DNA of 64,000 bases from Chryseobacterium soldanellicola (GCF_900100115.1 NZ_FNKL01000002.1:372001-436000); one strand, 5' to 3'; shown: positions 51,949-61,705, numbered from the stretch's first letter. The notes: generated by a model not told the origin, from the letters alone. Translations and numbers: made by a program.

Positions 51949-52119
51949 ATGGAAACACCAAATCACAATCCAGATACAATCTTCGATGAAGAGCTTTATA
52001 CCATTGAGTGGAGCGACATCGAAAACGCAGAGATAGACTATGAAAACTATCTCGATGACATTGAAAATTTCTTCCGGGAAGATTTTGAAAACGATGCTTT
52101 GGAAGAAGCAATTTATTAA
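51949..52119 (+). CDS. Small, highly acidic protein
   Basis: The 56-residue protein (METPNHNPDTIFDEELY) has 20 Asp or Glu and one Arg. The rest is aromatic-rich, with IEWSDIENAEIDYENYLDDI. I know no family. The charge suggests a DNA-mimic, an inhibitor or a partner of a basic protein, but that is a guess. It has its own island promoter. The ATG at 51949 is preferred to a TTG at 51874, since the extra segment lies in the duplicated non-coding leader. Confidence 0.65.
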   Translation: METPNHNPDTIFDEELYTIEWSDIENAEIDYENYLDDIENFFREDFENDALEEAIY

Positions 52120-52135
52120 ACTAAATTTTTAAACA

Positions 52136-52168
52136 CGCCAGTTCTGTCGCTCTCCAATATTACTTTTG
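52136..52168 (+). promoter_or_regulatory. Island promoter D
   Basis: CGCCAGTTCTGTCG (52136-52149, one nt shorter), 11 nt, then TACTTTTG (52161-52168). It should drive the long operon from 52387. Confidence 0.78.
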
Positions 52169-52184
52169 AGGTATCCGTAAAAAG

Positions 52185-52272
52185 ACACTAAACAATCATT
52201 AAAGCCTTTTAAAAACCTTTGAATTCACCATTCACAAAATGTTGGACAGCCAGAACTGTGTTTAAAAATTAA
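52185..52272 (+). repeat. Duplicated leader, copy D
   Basis: Second copy of the leader at 51838-51926. A further 114 nt of spacer follows before the first operon gene. Confidence 0.7.
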
Positions 52273-52386
52273 TCACAAATAATAACCGTAAAAATGAAAC
52301 AAAATTAATCAGCAAAGTGGAATTTGGCTTAAACCACTTAAAAAAACAGCCTTCCTATTAATCTTTTAATTAACCAAACAAAATTT

Positions 52387-53040
52387 ATGAAAACAAAAGA
52401 AGAATTGAAGCTCTATTTTGAAAACGGAGACCAACCAAAACAGGAACATTTCTGGCATTGGCTGGATTCTTATTGGCACAAAGAGGAGAAAATTTCCCAA
52501 AATTCAATTGGTTTTGTAGAAAAAATCTGTCCTTTAATTGTTAATGACGAATTTAAGGGATCTTATCTTTCCGTAACAATACCGGATAATGTAAAGAAAA
52601 TTGCAGATTATGCATATTTATATTACGGTTTTGTTGCTCAGGTTTTTGAACTAAATCTTAATGAAGGTCTTATAGAAATCGGGCAGAATGCATTTAATGG
52701 ACAAAATATAAAAAAAATCATAACGCCTTCAACTTTAAAAATTGTTCAGCCTTATGCATTTTACAATCAAGTGAATACTTATAACAGTCAGGATTCATTA
52801 GAATCTATTGTTTTAAATGAGGGCTTAACAACTGTTGGGGAAAAGGCATTTAACTGCTCCGCGGCATCTGTTATTAAAAATTTAGATATTCCAAGCACAG
52901 TACGATCTGTAGGACAAAATGCATTTGCAATACCATCTCTTGAAACCGTTTCTGCACCGGCAGGATTAGATTTGAGAAACTCAGGAATTCCGGCTACGGC
53001 AACAATTACATACAGAGGAACAGAGCCTCTTCAAAGCTAA
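52387..53040 (+). CDS. BspA-type leucine-rich repeat protein with N-terminal docking module (1)
   Basis: The 217-residue protein has a 36-residue N-terminal module (KTKEELKLYFENGD, then HWLDSYWHKEEKI) shared with the next two proteins. The rest is built from LRR_5 repeats: LSVTIPDNVKKIADYAY, LNEGLIEIGQNAFNG, LNEGLTTVGEKAFN, IPSTVRSVGQNAFAIP. BspA repeats bind host or surface proteins. No signal peptide is present. I infer that the module docks the repeats onto a common partner. Confidence 0.8.
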   Translation: MKTKEELKLYFENGDQPKQEHFWHWLDSYWHKEEKISQNSIGFVEKICPLIVNDEFKGSYLSVTIPDNVKKIADYAYLYYGFVAQVFELNLNEGLIEIGQNAFNGQNIKKIITPSTLKIVQPYAFYNQVNTYNSQDSLESIVLNEGLTTVGEKAFNCSAASVIKNLDIPSTVRSVGQNAFAIPSLETVSAPAGLDLRNSGIPATATITYRGTEPLQS

Positions 53041-53051
53041 AAATCTAAATC

Positions 53052-53681
53052 ATGAAAACAAAAGAAGAACTAAAGCTCTATTTTGAAAATGGAGACCAAC
53101 CAACACAGGAACATTTCTGGCAATGGCTGGATTCTTACTGGCATAAGGAGGAGAAAATTGACATGACAAAAATCACCGGACTGGAAAATGGGCCTCGCGC
53201 CAATGACTTTTATGCGGCAATCGATGAAAACGGAGACGCTTCCATAGCACACATACAAAAAAGAAGGATATTTATTAAGCCCGGCACACTAAGAATTCCC
53301 GAAAACTTCGCCATGAGCCTGGCAATATCAGAAATAAGCATCCCTGACAGCGTTATAGATATTGGTTCATATGCTTTTAGCAGTTCTCTTTTTACTTCTT
53401 TAAAGCTTCCTAAAGGCATTACGGTGGTGAATGAAGGTGTTTTTGCATACGGCGCATTACTATCCTTAGAGATTCATGATCATATTACTGAAATTAAAGA
53501 CCTTGCCTTTGCCGGAAATAAATTAACCGAAGTAACAATCCCCGGAAGTGTTTTGAGAATAGGCCATCAGGCGTTCAATTACAATCCTATCCGTTCTGTG
53601 ATTTTAGGAGAAAATACAGGCTATTATTCTGATTCTTTCAGTGCTGAAACCGAGGTCTCCGGAGGCCGTCTTATCAGTTAA
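53052..53681 (+). CDS. BspA-type leucine-rich repeat protein with N-terminal docking module (2)
   Basis: The 209-residue paralogue starts 11 nt after the first. The module is nearly identical at DNA level, which points to recent duplication. The body again has LRR_5 repeats (IPDSVIDIGSYAFSSS, LPKGITVVNEGVFAYG, IPGSVLRIGHQAFN) but is otherwise diverged. No signal peptide. Together they look like alternative binding proteins on one scaffold. Confidence 0.8.
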   Translation: MKTKEELKLYFENGDQPTQEHFWQWLDSYWHKEEKIDMTKITGLENGPRANDFYAAIDENGDASIAHIQKRRIFIKPGTLRIPENFAMSLAISEISIPDSVIDIGSYAFSSSLFTSLKLPKGITVVNEGVFAYGALLSLEIHDHITEIKDLAFAGNKLTEVTIPGSVLRIGHQAFNYNPIRSVILGENTGYYSDSFSAETEVSGGRLIS

Positions 53682-53699
53682 ATTTTAAATCAATTAAAA

Positions 53700-55394
53700 A
53701 TGAAATCAAAACAAGAATTAAAACAATATTTTGAAAATAATGACATTCCAAAGCAGGAAGAATTTTGGGAATGGCAGGACTCTTACTGGCATAAGGATGA
53801 AAAAATTCCGGCAGATAAAGTAGACTTAGATCTTTCTCAAAAAGCAGATCTGGTAAGCGGTAAAGTTCCTGCAAGACAGCTCCCAAGCTATGTGGATGAT
53901 GTACTTGAGTTTGGCTCACTTTCTGAGTTGTCGGCACAAGGTGAATCAGGAAAAATATACATCACTACAGATAATGACAAGCTCTACCGATGGACCGGAA
54001 CCAGGTATGTGGATATTACCCAGGATGATGCCGGAACATTACAAACGGTAACCGAAAGAGGAAGTTCTACCGACAAATATCTTAATGTGCAAGGTGTTCC
54101 TTTTGGGGGATCTTCACAAATGGAAAATATTCTTATTGGCGGGGATATTTCTATTCTCAATCAACAGGCTAATTATACAATATCAATCGGTAAAAACTCT
54201 AATCCTTCGGGTACAGACAATGTTGTTGTCGGGTATGCTTCAATTACTCAAAATGACAGCAGTAGCATTGGAAATGTTGTTGTCGGAAACTACGCCATGC
54301 AACAAGCTCAAGGAGCAAGTGAAAATGTGGTTATTGGATATAATGCTTTTCTTAATGCAACAAACTCTTACGGAAATACTATTGTCGGAACATATTCAGG
54401 AGCAGGATATGGATCAGGATCGAGTCTGAATATTATTCTCGGATGCAATTCCGGGGGATTAGCCTCCAATTCATTCAACAACACAATTATCGGAAATTTT
54501 AACCTTTTTGGAAACACCGTTTTACAAAATAAATTATTTATCGGCAATAATGTAAGCGGCGGCCTGCTCACGTTATCTCAGGGTTTGATCTCAGGAGATT
54601 TCGTCGACAGATATGTAAACATTAACGGTAAATTTTCAGTTACTCCCGGAAAAATGCCTTCTGCAGACAGCAGTTACACCAAAAATATCGTAGCAAAACC
54701 GGATGGAACTTTTGGCTGGGAAAATAAAATAGAAACAATACCATTATCCGGCACTATTACAAATAAACCTTTGACAGGCTCAATCGAATATAAAGGTGGC
54801 GATACGACAGGAAGAAATTCATTTGGCTTCTATAGCAAATCAGCGAATGAAACATCGGGGTTTGATATACAGGATGACGGAGCTTTAACGCCTTATATGT
54901 ATTTAATCGGCAACAATAATTTGATAACACAGCTATATCTATCACAAGAGCATGTTGGTATAGGATCGTCAAATCCGAATTTTTCCGGGTTAAAAGGCAA
55001 TGTCTATTATGGCGATCATTATATGGATGAAAGCTACGTCCAAAAGAAATATGTAGACAAAAAATTATCTTATTCCAGAACTGAAGTAAAAACCGGCGGA
55101 ACATGGATCAACGGAAAACCTATCTACAGAAAAACAGTTGTATTTGATAGCATTCCTTCAAACGGAGAAATTGATCTTACTGTTGATTTCCAGGATATGG
55201 AAATGATTGTTTCAAACCAAATGTTTACAGAATGGTATGCCAGAGATGTTGCCTTTGCAGGCAATCAATGGAGAGGACAGACTTTTTTCACTTTACAGCT
55301 AGATATGATTAAGATTGAGGATGTCAACAGCATAAATTATTCTCAAATCGATTCCTTCACCCTTACCCTTGAATACACAAAAACAACCGATTAA
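53700..55394 (+). CDS. Tail-fibre-like protein with the same docking module
   Basis: The 564-residue protein has the module at 1-36 (MKSKQELKQYFENNDIPKQ, DSYWHKDEKI). A segment typical of phage-type fibres in this phylum follows (LEFGSLSELSAQGESGKIYI, LYRWTGTRYVDIT). Next come Gly/Asn/Val repeats of a beta-helix or YadA-head kind (NVVVGYASI, NVVVGNYAM, NVVIGYNAF, NTIVGTYSG). The C-terminus (GGTWINGKPIYRKTV) resembles phage tail receptor-binding ends. It probably binds a surface. No phage structural genes are near. Confidence 0.75.
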   Translation: MKSKQELKQYFENNDIPKQEEFWEWQDSYWHKDEKIPADKVDLDLSQKADLVSGKVPARQLPSYVDDVLEFGSLSELSAQGESGKIYITTDNDKLYRWTGTRYVDITQDDAGTLQTVTERGSSTDKYLNVQGVPFGGSSQMENILIGGDISILNQQANYTISIGKNSNPSGTDNVVVGYASITQNDSSSIGNVVVGNYAMQQAQGASENVVIGYNAFLNATNSYGNTIVGTYSGAGYGSGSSLNIILGCNSGGLASNSFNNTIIGNFNLFGNTVLQNKLFIGNNVSGGLLTLSQGLISGDFVDRYVNINGKFSVTPGKMPSADSSYTKNIVAKPDGTFGWENKIETIPLSGTITNKPLTGSIEYKGGDTTGRNSFGFYSKSANETSGFDIQDDGALTPYMYLIGNNNLITQLYLSQEHVGIGSSNPNFSGLKGNVYYGDHYMDESYVQKKYVDKKLSYSRTEVKTGGTWINGKPIYRKTVVFDSIPSNGEIDLTVDFQDMEMIVSNQMFTEWYARDVAFAGNQWRGQTFFTLQLDMIKIEDVNSINYSQIDSFTLTLEYTKTTD

Positions 55395-55417
55395 TCACTT
55401 AAAAACAAAATAGTAAA

Positions 55418-58400
55418 ATGGCAACAGAAAATACAAAAAACAACGCTTCACAAACCCTTTTCAGATTTGTAAGCTTAAGAAACCCACAATTAACAGAAAC
55501 TAAAAAAGAAAACCTCGGATTTATCCTGAGACCATCCCAGCTTCCGAGCGCATTTGACTCAATTATCAACCCTAATGATACGGCACTTGCTAAATTCCAG
55601 ACTCTGGAGCGTGCTGCAAAGAATTTTAATCCTACAGTTTACGAAACCGAATTACAAATTGAAGAAGGCGACTTGTCTGAAGCTTTAAAAATCGGTAGAA
55701 AAATTTCAAAAAGAGAAACCATCTCAGCTGCCGATGAAAATACAGCAAAAAGCTTATACAATACGGCGAGTATTCAGGCTAAAATACCGGCACTTTGGGA
55801 TAATCTAATGTATCAAACCGTTACAGAAAAGAATTTTTATGTAAAAGAAGCTTTGGTTCATATTTTAAAGGCTCTTCATTTCGGATATGCTTGTGATTTA
55901 CCTGTAACTCCTGAGCTTATTAAAATCAATGGCGAAGATCTGAAAGCCAAGGCTTTGGAAGCGAGAGTCGTATTACCCATGAAATTTTTTGGCGACGGAT
56001 ACGAAGGTGTAGGTTCGGGTTCAGGATCAGGATCCGGTTCTACAAATAATACATTCCAGGTGAATGTATCTAAAATTGGAGATGGAATCATTAACGGAAA
56101 CGATATTCCGCTTTCAATTCAACATCAGTTAACAGCTGAAGGTGATAAAATTACAGAATTATCAAAGCTTAATTTTGAAAAAGAAGGAATTATAAAATTA
56201 AAAGCTGAGTTAGAAAAAATTCAGACGGTTTATGTAAAAGCTAAAAACAAGGCTTACGAGCTTGCCCTTGCAGCCTATAAGGAACAATATAACGAAGAAA
56301 TAAACGCCTACAATCTACAGCTTGAAGAAATCGAGTCACAAATCAGGGAAGGAATGACGGAAGATCAGATTGAAGCATTGTATGCAAATCTTCAGCCTTT
56401 AGAAATTCCTCCTTTCACATTCGTTTTTAAAGATGAGCTTAATTTTGAGGATTTTAAAGCAAAACTTTCATTAGATTCTTTAAAATTATATGTCAGTATT
56501 TTCACTGAACTGGAAAGTGGGGAAATTCCTGCAGACGGATTTGACTTTTCAAACAGTATCGTAATATCCGACAGAAAATTAAAACTGGGCAGTGCGGTTG
56601 TTGAAATGATTGATTTCTATGACACGTATGTTGAAGTTTTTGAAAAATTAGACGAAGAGCTATCTTCAACGGTTCAGCAATTATTTCAGAAATCACCGCT
56701 TCAGGAGCAGAAATACCTTAACCTTGGGAATATTTTAGTTCCCGTAAGTAATTCAAGGAGTAATCTTTCACAAATTATTTCAAGAACATATTATCTAAAA
56801 GCGAGCTATGACCCGATTTATTCAAGAACTCCCGCTTCTTTTACTTTTTATTATCAGGCAGAAAGCAATTCTTACGCCTTAGGCTCGGCAAAAGTAACTG
56901 CTATTACAGATTTCGGAACATTTGATGAAACCTATTCTAATATCGGAATTGTAGACAATAAGGTAACATTCCCTCCTATTTTAGTTGATAAATTCGGGAA
57001 AATAATCAGATCATTAAAAATTCAGATTTTCTTTAACAATGGTAAACAGGCAACTGTAGAATACACCGATGTTATTATTGGCCAGCCTTATACGGGAATT
57101 TTATACACTGAAGAATCATCTACAGAAGAACCCGAAAATCCGGAAGAAGGAGGCCAGACGCCTCAGCCGGGAGCATTTTATCCGAAACACTTCGGGGTAA
57201 AAAGATTGGGTATTGCAGATTATTTGAAAGTTGTACAAACTACTCATGCCTACGTTCCGGGTGAAGTTACTCATATTGAGAATGTAATGGCAAAAGAGTT
57301 TAAGCAAAAGTCTACAAGAAGATTAAGAAGAAGTGAAATCCAAACCACAACTTCAAAATCTACTGAAAGGGAAACTCTGAATGACACAACTACCACAACA
57401 AGAAATGATATGCAGTCTGAAATAGCTAATATCATTCAGCAAGATATTAATGCTGAAGCCCATTTTAGATATGGAGGCGGAAGTAAACCATTCGAAGTCG
57501 GCGGAAGTTTTGCCTCTCACAACTCTAAAGAAACAAGTACAAGACAAGCTGTTGCAAAATCTCAGGAAATCACAGAAAAAGCAACAGAAAGACTCCTTAC
57601 GAAAGTAGCAGAGGAGAGAATCGAAAAAATTATTGAAGAATTCGAAGAAAACAATGCCCATGGTTTCGACAACAGAAATGGCGACAAGCATGTAATCGGC
57701 GTTTACAGATGGGTGGATAAGAAAATTAAAAATCAGATTTACAACTATGGTAAGCGTACCATGTTTGAATTTATGATCCCTGAGCCTGCAAAATTACACC
57801 GTTTGGCAACTGCCGCTACTGTAACAGAAACATTGACAGCGCCTATTGATCCTAGAACTGCCCCACAACCATGGACAATGGCAGATCCTAAGTCGGCTTC
57901 ATTAGACCAATTACAGCATTGGGCTAGTATTTATAATGTGAAACTGACTGAGCTGATAGAATCAACCAAAAAATTCACCACCGGCGTACAGTGGATCAAA
58001 TTAAATGGAGACGGAGGCTATAAGCATTTAACGATTGACATTCCTGCAAATTACCAGGCAAGCCATGTGAAAATGTGGTACGGATTCGAAAGAAACAGAT
58101 CGGGAGGAAGCTCTTTATCTACAAGTAATTTTAGTGGGGGCATGGCTTCTTTCCCTAATAGCGGCCGCTCCATAGATGCTATCGCTGAATTTTCTCCACA
58201 AAATGTTACAGGAAGCTATGATTTTGTTTATCAGGGCTCAAATATTGACTCTGTAAATTTCAATTTTGAAGTTACCTGCAAACTTTCTGATGCGTATATG
58301 AATGCCTGGAAACAGGAAAACTTTGATGCTATTATCAAAGCTTATCAAGAAGCTTATGCAGAATTCCAGGAGAAGAAAAAAGAACTGGAAGCAACGGCAA

Positions 58401-59206
58401 AAGAACAGGAAGAAGCCAATAAGGAAAAACTGTCCAACTTCTACCGTGATATGGAAAGAGTAATTATTAAACACAACTGTATCGCTTACTTGCTTCAGGA
58501 TTATTCCGCACTAGGTAGAAACCTTACCAATAATGCAAAAGCAATGCAGGATTTCAGTATTATTTTAGATGAAAACCTTGATCAGTATACCGCTTTAGCC
58601 AAGTTTATGGAACAGGCCTTCGAATGGACCATTATGGATTACACCTTCTATCCATATTATTGGGCAAACCGTGAAGAATGGCAAAATATGTACTTATCAG
58701 AAAGTGCAGATCCACTTTTCAGAAGCTTCCTACAGGCCGGTATGGCAAGAGTTATTGTGACGGTAAATCCTGGTTTTGAAGATGCAGTTCAGTTCTTCTT
58801 AACTACCGGAAGAATCTGGAATGGCGGAGAAGTTCCTGTAATCGGAGATCCGATGTACATGAGTATTGTTGATGAAATGCGTGAACCACTAGGTTTAAAA
58901 CAAGGAAAAGCTTGGATTACAACATTACCAACTTCTTTAAATATTCTTCAGAAAGATTCTGCAGGACTGGTAACCACTACCGCATTACCATTCACACAAG
59001 AAAATCCTGAGGAGTTCGAAGTTCCTTCTGATGTAGTTACAGAAACTGAATTCTCAATTGTAGATTCTCAATTGAATTCCGGAGACGACAGATTTGTCGA
59101 CAACATCGAACTAAATAACGGATTCCTTCAGCTCACTACAGATGACAACCCGAAAGAAGTCGTAGCCCAGCTTCCTTTAGCTGACCTTAAAGAGGCTCTT
59201 CAATAA
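55418..59206 (+). CDS. Large protein of unknown function
   Basis: I cannot name this 1262-residue protein. It has no signal peptide or membrane helix. Parts seen: a Ser/Gly linker at about 200-209; a long coiled coil at about 245-335; a Pro/Glu linker at about 566-586; a block (HFGVKRLGIADYLKVVQTTH, then RRLRRSE) at about 589-640; a Thr-rich TTTTTR stretch near 660; a second coiled coil at about 970-1015; and an aromatic part (FEWTIMDYTFYPYYWANREE) near 1067. Large proteins with a similar end occur in other phyla, from memory. It may be a scaffold. Confidence 0.7.
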   Translation: MATENTKNNASQTLFRFVSLRNPQLTETKKENLGFILRPSQLPSAFDSIINPNDTALAKFQTLERAAKNFNPTVYETELQIEEGDLSEALKIGRKISKRETISAADENTAKSLYNTASIQAKIPALWDNLMYQTVTEKNFYVKEALVHILKALHFGYACDLPVTPELIKINGEDLKAKALEARVVLPMKFFGDGYEGVGSGSGSGSGSTNNTFQVNVSKIGDGIINGNDIPLSIQHQLTAEGDKITELSKLNFEKEGIIKLKAELEKIQTVYVKAKNKAYELALAAYKEQYNEEINAYNLQLEEIESQIREGMTEDQIEALYANLQPLEIPPFTFVFKDELNFEDFKAKLSLDSLKLYVSIFTELESGEIPADGFDFSNSIVISDRKLKLGSAVVEMIDFYDTYVEVFEKLDEELSSTVQQLFQKSPLQEQKYLNLGNILVPVSNSRSNLSQIISRTYYLKASYDPIYSRTPASFTFYYQAESNSYALGSAKVTAITDFGTFDETYSNIGIVDNKVTFPPILVDKFGKIIRSLKIQIFFNNGKQATVEYTDVIIGQPYTGILYTEESSTEEPENPEEGGQTPQPGAFYPKHFGVKRLGIADYLKVVQTTHAYVPGEVTHIENVMAKEFKQKSTRRLRRSEIQTTTSKSTERETLNDTTTTTRNDMQSEIANIIQQDINAEAHFRYGGGSKPFEVGGSFASHNSKETSTRQAVAKSQEITEKATERLLTKVAEERIEKIIEEFEENNAHGFDNRNGDKHVIGVYRWVDKKIKNQIYNYGKRTMFEFMIPEPAKLHRLATAATVTETLTAPIDPRTAPQPWTMADPKSASLDQLQHWASIYNVKLTELIESTKKFTTGVQWIKLNGDGGYKHLTIDIPANYQASHVKMWYGFERNRSGGSSLSTSNFSGGMASFPNSGRSIDAIAEFSPQNVTGSYDFVYQGSNIDSVNFNFEVTCKLSDAYMNAWKQENFDAIIKAYQEAYAEFQEKKKELEATAKEQEEANKEKLSNFYRDMERVIIKHNCIAYLLQDYSALGRNLTNNAKAMQDFSIILDENLDQYTALAKFMEQAFEWTIMDYTFYPYYWANREEWQNMYLSESADPLFRSFLQAGMARVIVTVNPGFEDAVQFFLTTGRIWNGGEVPVIGDPMYMSIVDEMREPLGLKQGKAWITTLPTSLNILQKDSAGLVTTTALPFTQENPEEFEVPSDVVTETEFSIVDSQLNSGDDRFVDNIELNNGFLQLTTDDNPKEVVAQLPLADLKEALQ

Positions 59207-59228
59207 TTCTGTTTAATCATACTTAACG

Positions 59229-59254
59229 GGCAGAGTATAAAGCTCTGCCTTTTT
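59229..59254 (+). terminator. Terminator inside the island operon
   Basis: GGCAGAG (59229-59235) and CTCTGCC (59243-59249) form a stem followed by five T. No clear promoter follows, so genes from 59278 may rely on partial read-through. Confidence 0.8.
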
Positions 59255-59277
59255 ATTAATCTTTAAAATTATTAAAA

Positions 59278-61083
59278 ATGAATTTACAGGAATATTTAAA
59301 TGAATCAGGCTATCCGGATAATCCTCAAAAAGAATTTCAGGATTTTTTAAGAAGCAAAAACAATATTACTTTTTCAAGATACGGAAATACTATAAGGGGT
59401 ATGGATAATGTAAATCATGTTTTAAAAACAGTTCCTTTGGAAAACAGTTTAAATTCTTTATTTACAAAGCAAACATATTTTATGGATTCACATACTACCG
59501 ATTACAATTCTGTAAAAACGGTTACTGATTCCGGATCAGATCCAGAGGAAATGAAAATAAAATCCGATGAATTTTATTATTATCCTAATTCAGAGAACAA
59601 AAAATTCGCTTTTGGTGTAAAAATATATATATCAAAAAGTGCTAAAAAACTAGAAGAGACCTATAAAGTTACCAAGCCTGGAACAAAAGAACTATTATTT
59701 TTTATAGAAGATAATACCGGAGATAAAACTGATTTTACATTTGGTGCAGTTCGAGTGGGAGAATATATACAAGAAAGTCTTTTGAGCACTTATGATGCAC
59801 ACGTTAAGAAAAATGACAGTCTTAAAGATTTTCTCATCAAAGCCTTTAAAGAGAATACAGGTCAGGATATAGACCGAAACTTTGTAGATGAACTTTTACG
59901 TTTCGGAAAAGCACAATATCCATTGCTTAGAGGTATTTCAGGAATTTATAAAGTTGTTGATTTTATCACTTTTGGTGCATTTACACAATTTACCATGGAT
60001 GGGCTTAGTAATTTATTGGAAGTAGCAGTAGAATATGTCAACAAAGTAAAAATAAGTGAAGAAAGCTGGAATCCGGATGCAGAAAAGGGATTCTCTCCAC
60101 TACTCTACCCTAAAGAAGCTGAAAAAGCCTTTGATAATATTGATGATGATGCCCTAAACAAGCAGATACAAAGCATTGTAAGAAGATATTCAGATAAATT
60201 AAAATCCATAGATGAATATCTTGTAGATAAACTGAAAATAGACAGCCTACGCTCCAAAAACAATGAAAAATTAGGTCTAAATGATATTGTTTATTCCGCA
60301 TTTAACAGCATATATACTAAATGTCTACATATTATCAATGATCTGGAAAATTTTGATCTATCTGAAATCCTAAAAACAGGAATCCGCTCTATTAATGCCT
60401 TTGCCTGTGGAATATGGAATAGCCTTGTAGATACAATTGTCAGTTTATTGGGGATGATAAAAATGATTGTTGACACTTCTATAACCTACAAAACACTCAT
60501 GAAAAATCTGGAAACCCGATTACCAAAACTAATAGAGAGAATAGAGGAAGCCTTACAAGCTTGGGAAAAATTAGATTTCAAACAATGTGTATTACATTTT
60601 ATACAGAAAACACTTGAATCTAATCTTACAATAAGCATCGTAAAAGTAGCATATTACTTAGGTTGTTTTTATGGTTTTATCATCTCTGTAGTTATTGAAG
60701 TAATCATAGGTATCGTTATTTCCGGGGGAGCTCTTTCGGTAGAGGAAGTCGCAAGAAGAGTATTTCAGGAACTTTTTGGCTTGATTAGCGGTATCACAAA
60801 AGGTGCTAAAAAGGCATTTGATTTTACCCGAAAATTAACGGCTAAATCTTTTGCTAAAATGGTAGAAGGTCTGGACGCCTTAGTAGAACTCATGGAAAAA
60901 GGTACGGCCGGTATTATGAAGTTGATAGACGAAATGTACGAAATAGGTTCCAGATTAAAGGAATTTATTATTGAAGCATATCAGAAATTATTTAATACTA
61001 ATGCGCGAAAAAAGCTAGAAAGTTTGGGTTTGCATCCTACTCGCTACTATAAAGGTGTATTTGATTTATGTCCAATTTCTTAA
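59278..61083 (+). CDS. Toxin-like protein with a hydrophobic central region
   Basis: I do not recognise this 601-residue protein. The first half is soluble and acidic. Residues of about 449-490 are strongly hydrophobic (CFYGFIISVVIEVIIGIVIS). The following helices (VEEVARRVFQELFGLI) recall the pre-toxin part of polymorphic toxins. The protein ends shortly after LESLGLHPTRYYKG, where a toxin domain might be expected. The 202-residue protein that begins 13 nt later may supply that domain. Base use is more AT-rich than upstream. Confidence 0.65.
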   Translation: MNLQEYLNESGYPDNPQKEFQDFLRSKNNITFSRYGNTIRGMDNVNHVLKTVPLENSLNSLFTKQTYFMDSHTTDYNSVKTVTDSGSDPEEMKIKSDEFYYYPNSENKKFAFGVKIYISKSAKKLEETYKVTKPGTKELLFFIEDNTGDKTDFTFGAVRVGEYIQESLLSTYDAHVKKNDSLKDFLIKAFKENTGQDIDRNFVDELLRFGKAQYPLLRGISGIYKVVDFITFGAFTQFTMDGLSNLLEVAVEYVNKVKISEESWNPDAEKGFSPLLYPKEAEKAFDNIDDDALNKQIQSIVRRYSDKLKSIDEYLVDKLKIDSLRSKNNEKLGLNDIVYSAFNSIYTKCLHIINDLENFDLSEILKTGIRSINAFACGIWNSLVDTIVSLLGMIKMIVDTSITYKTLMKNLETRLPKLIERIEEALQAWEKLDFKQCVLHFIQKTLESNLTISIVKVAYYLGCFYGFIISVVIEVIIGIVISGGALSVEEVARRVFQELFGLISGITKGAKKAFDFTRKLTAKSFAKMVEGLDALVELMEKGTAGIMKLIDEMYEIGSRLKEFIIEAYQKLFNTNARKKLESLGLHPTRYYKGVFDLCPIS

Positions 61084-61096
61084 AAAATGAAATATT

Positions 61097-61705
61097 ATGG
61101 GAATTGCAAAAAAATGCCTTAAGTTTGTAAATAAAGATGGAAAAACTAAAATAATCAGAGACAATGTTGAGATAATAAGCGACATTCCTTCTGAAGATCT
61201 TGGTTATTATATTGATGAATTATTGAATGATGCCGGAAAACAAGGAAAATCCTGGGATGATTACTTGGATAATTTTATAAAGTATGTTACAAAATTAAAT
61301 TACAACTCAACTTTACAAAAGCTGAATCTCAATACAAAATTAACAAAGCAAATTGCTGCAGAAACAAATAATTTTAAAAGGTACTTTTTTAAAATTGAAC
61401 AGGGAATGATTAAAACTCATAAAGGAGTCTTTGACTCAGGCGGAGAGTATATTGATTGGATAATTACTGATAATAATGAATTTTTTATAGGTCATGGTCA
61501 TGCTTTTTTATCAGGAAATTCTAATACAATTAAAAATGCCGGTACAGCGATAATCAAAGAAGGCAAACTTATTTCTATTGTAAATGGAAGCGGCCATTAT
61601 CTACCCAGACCAGAATATCTGGATGTTGCAATCACACATTTCAAGGAAATAAATATCATAGCTGATGAGTATAGAATTTTTAAATGGAAACCAAAAATAA
61701 AATGA
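61097..61705 (+). CDS. Unknown protein, possible detached toxin domain
   Basis: The 202-residue soluble protein has a Lys-rich first half and a His/Gly-rich second half: FIGHGHAFLSGNSNTIKN and VNGSGHYLPRPEYLDVA. The pattern G-HY-P-x-Y-L resembles ends of some polymorphic toxins, from memory. The following gene overlaps it by 4 nt, as toxin and immunity genes often do. Whether it is the toxin, immunity protein or neither cannot be told from sequence. Confidence 0.6.
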   Translation: MGIAKKCLKFVNKDGKTKIIRDNVEIISDIPSEDLGYYIDELLNDAGKQGKSWDDYLDNFIKYVTKLNYNSTLQKLNLNTKLTKQIAAETNNFKRYFFKIEQGMIKTHKGVFDSGGEYIDWIITDNNEFFIGHGHAFLSGNSNTIKNAGTAIIKEGKLISIVNGSGHYLPRPEYLDVAITHFKEINIIADEYRIFKWKPKIK

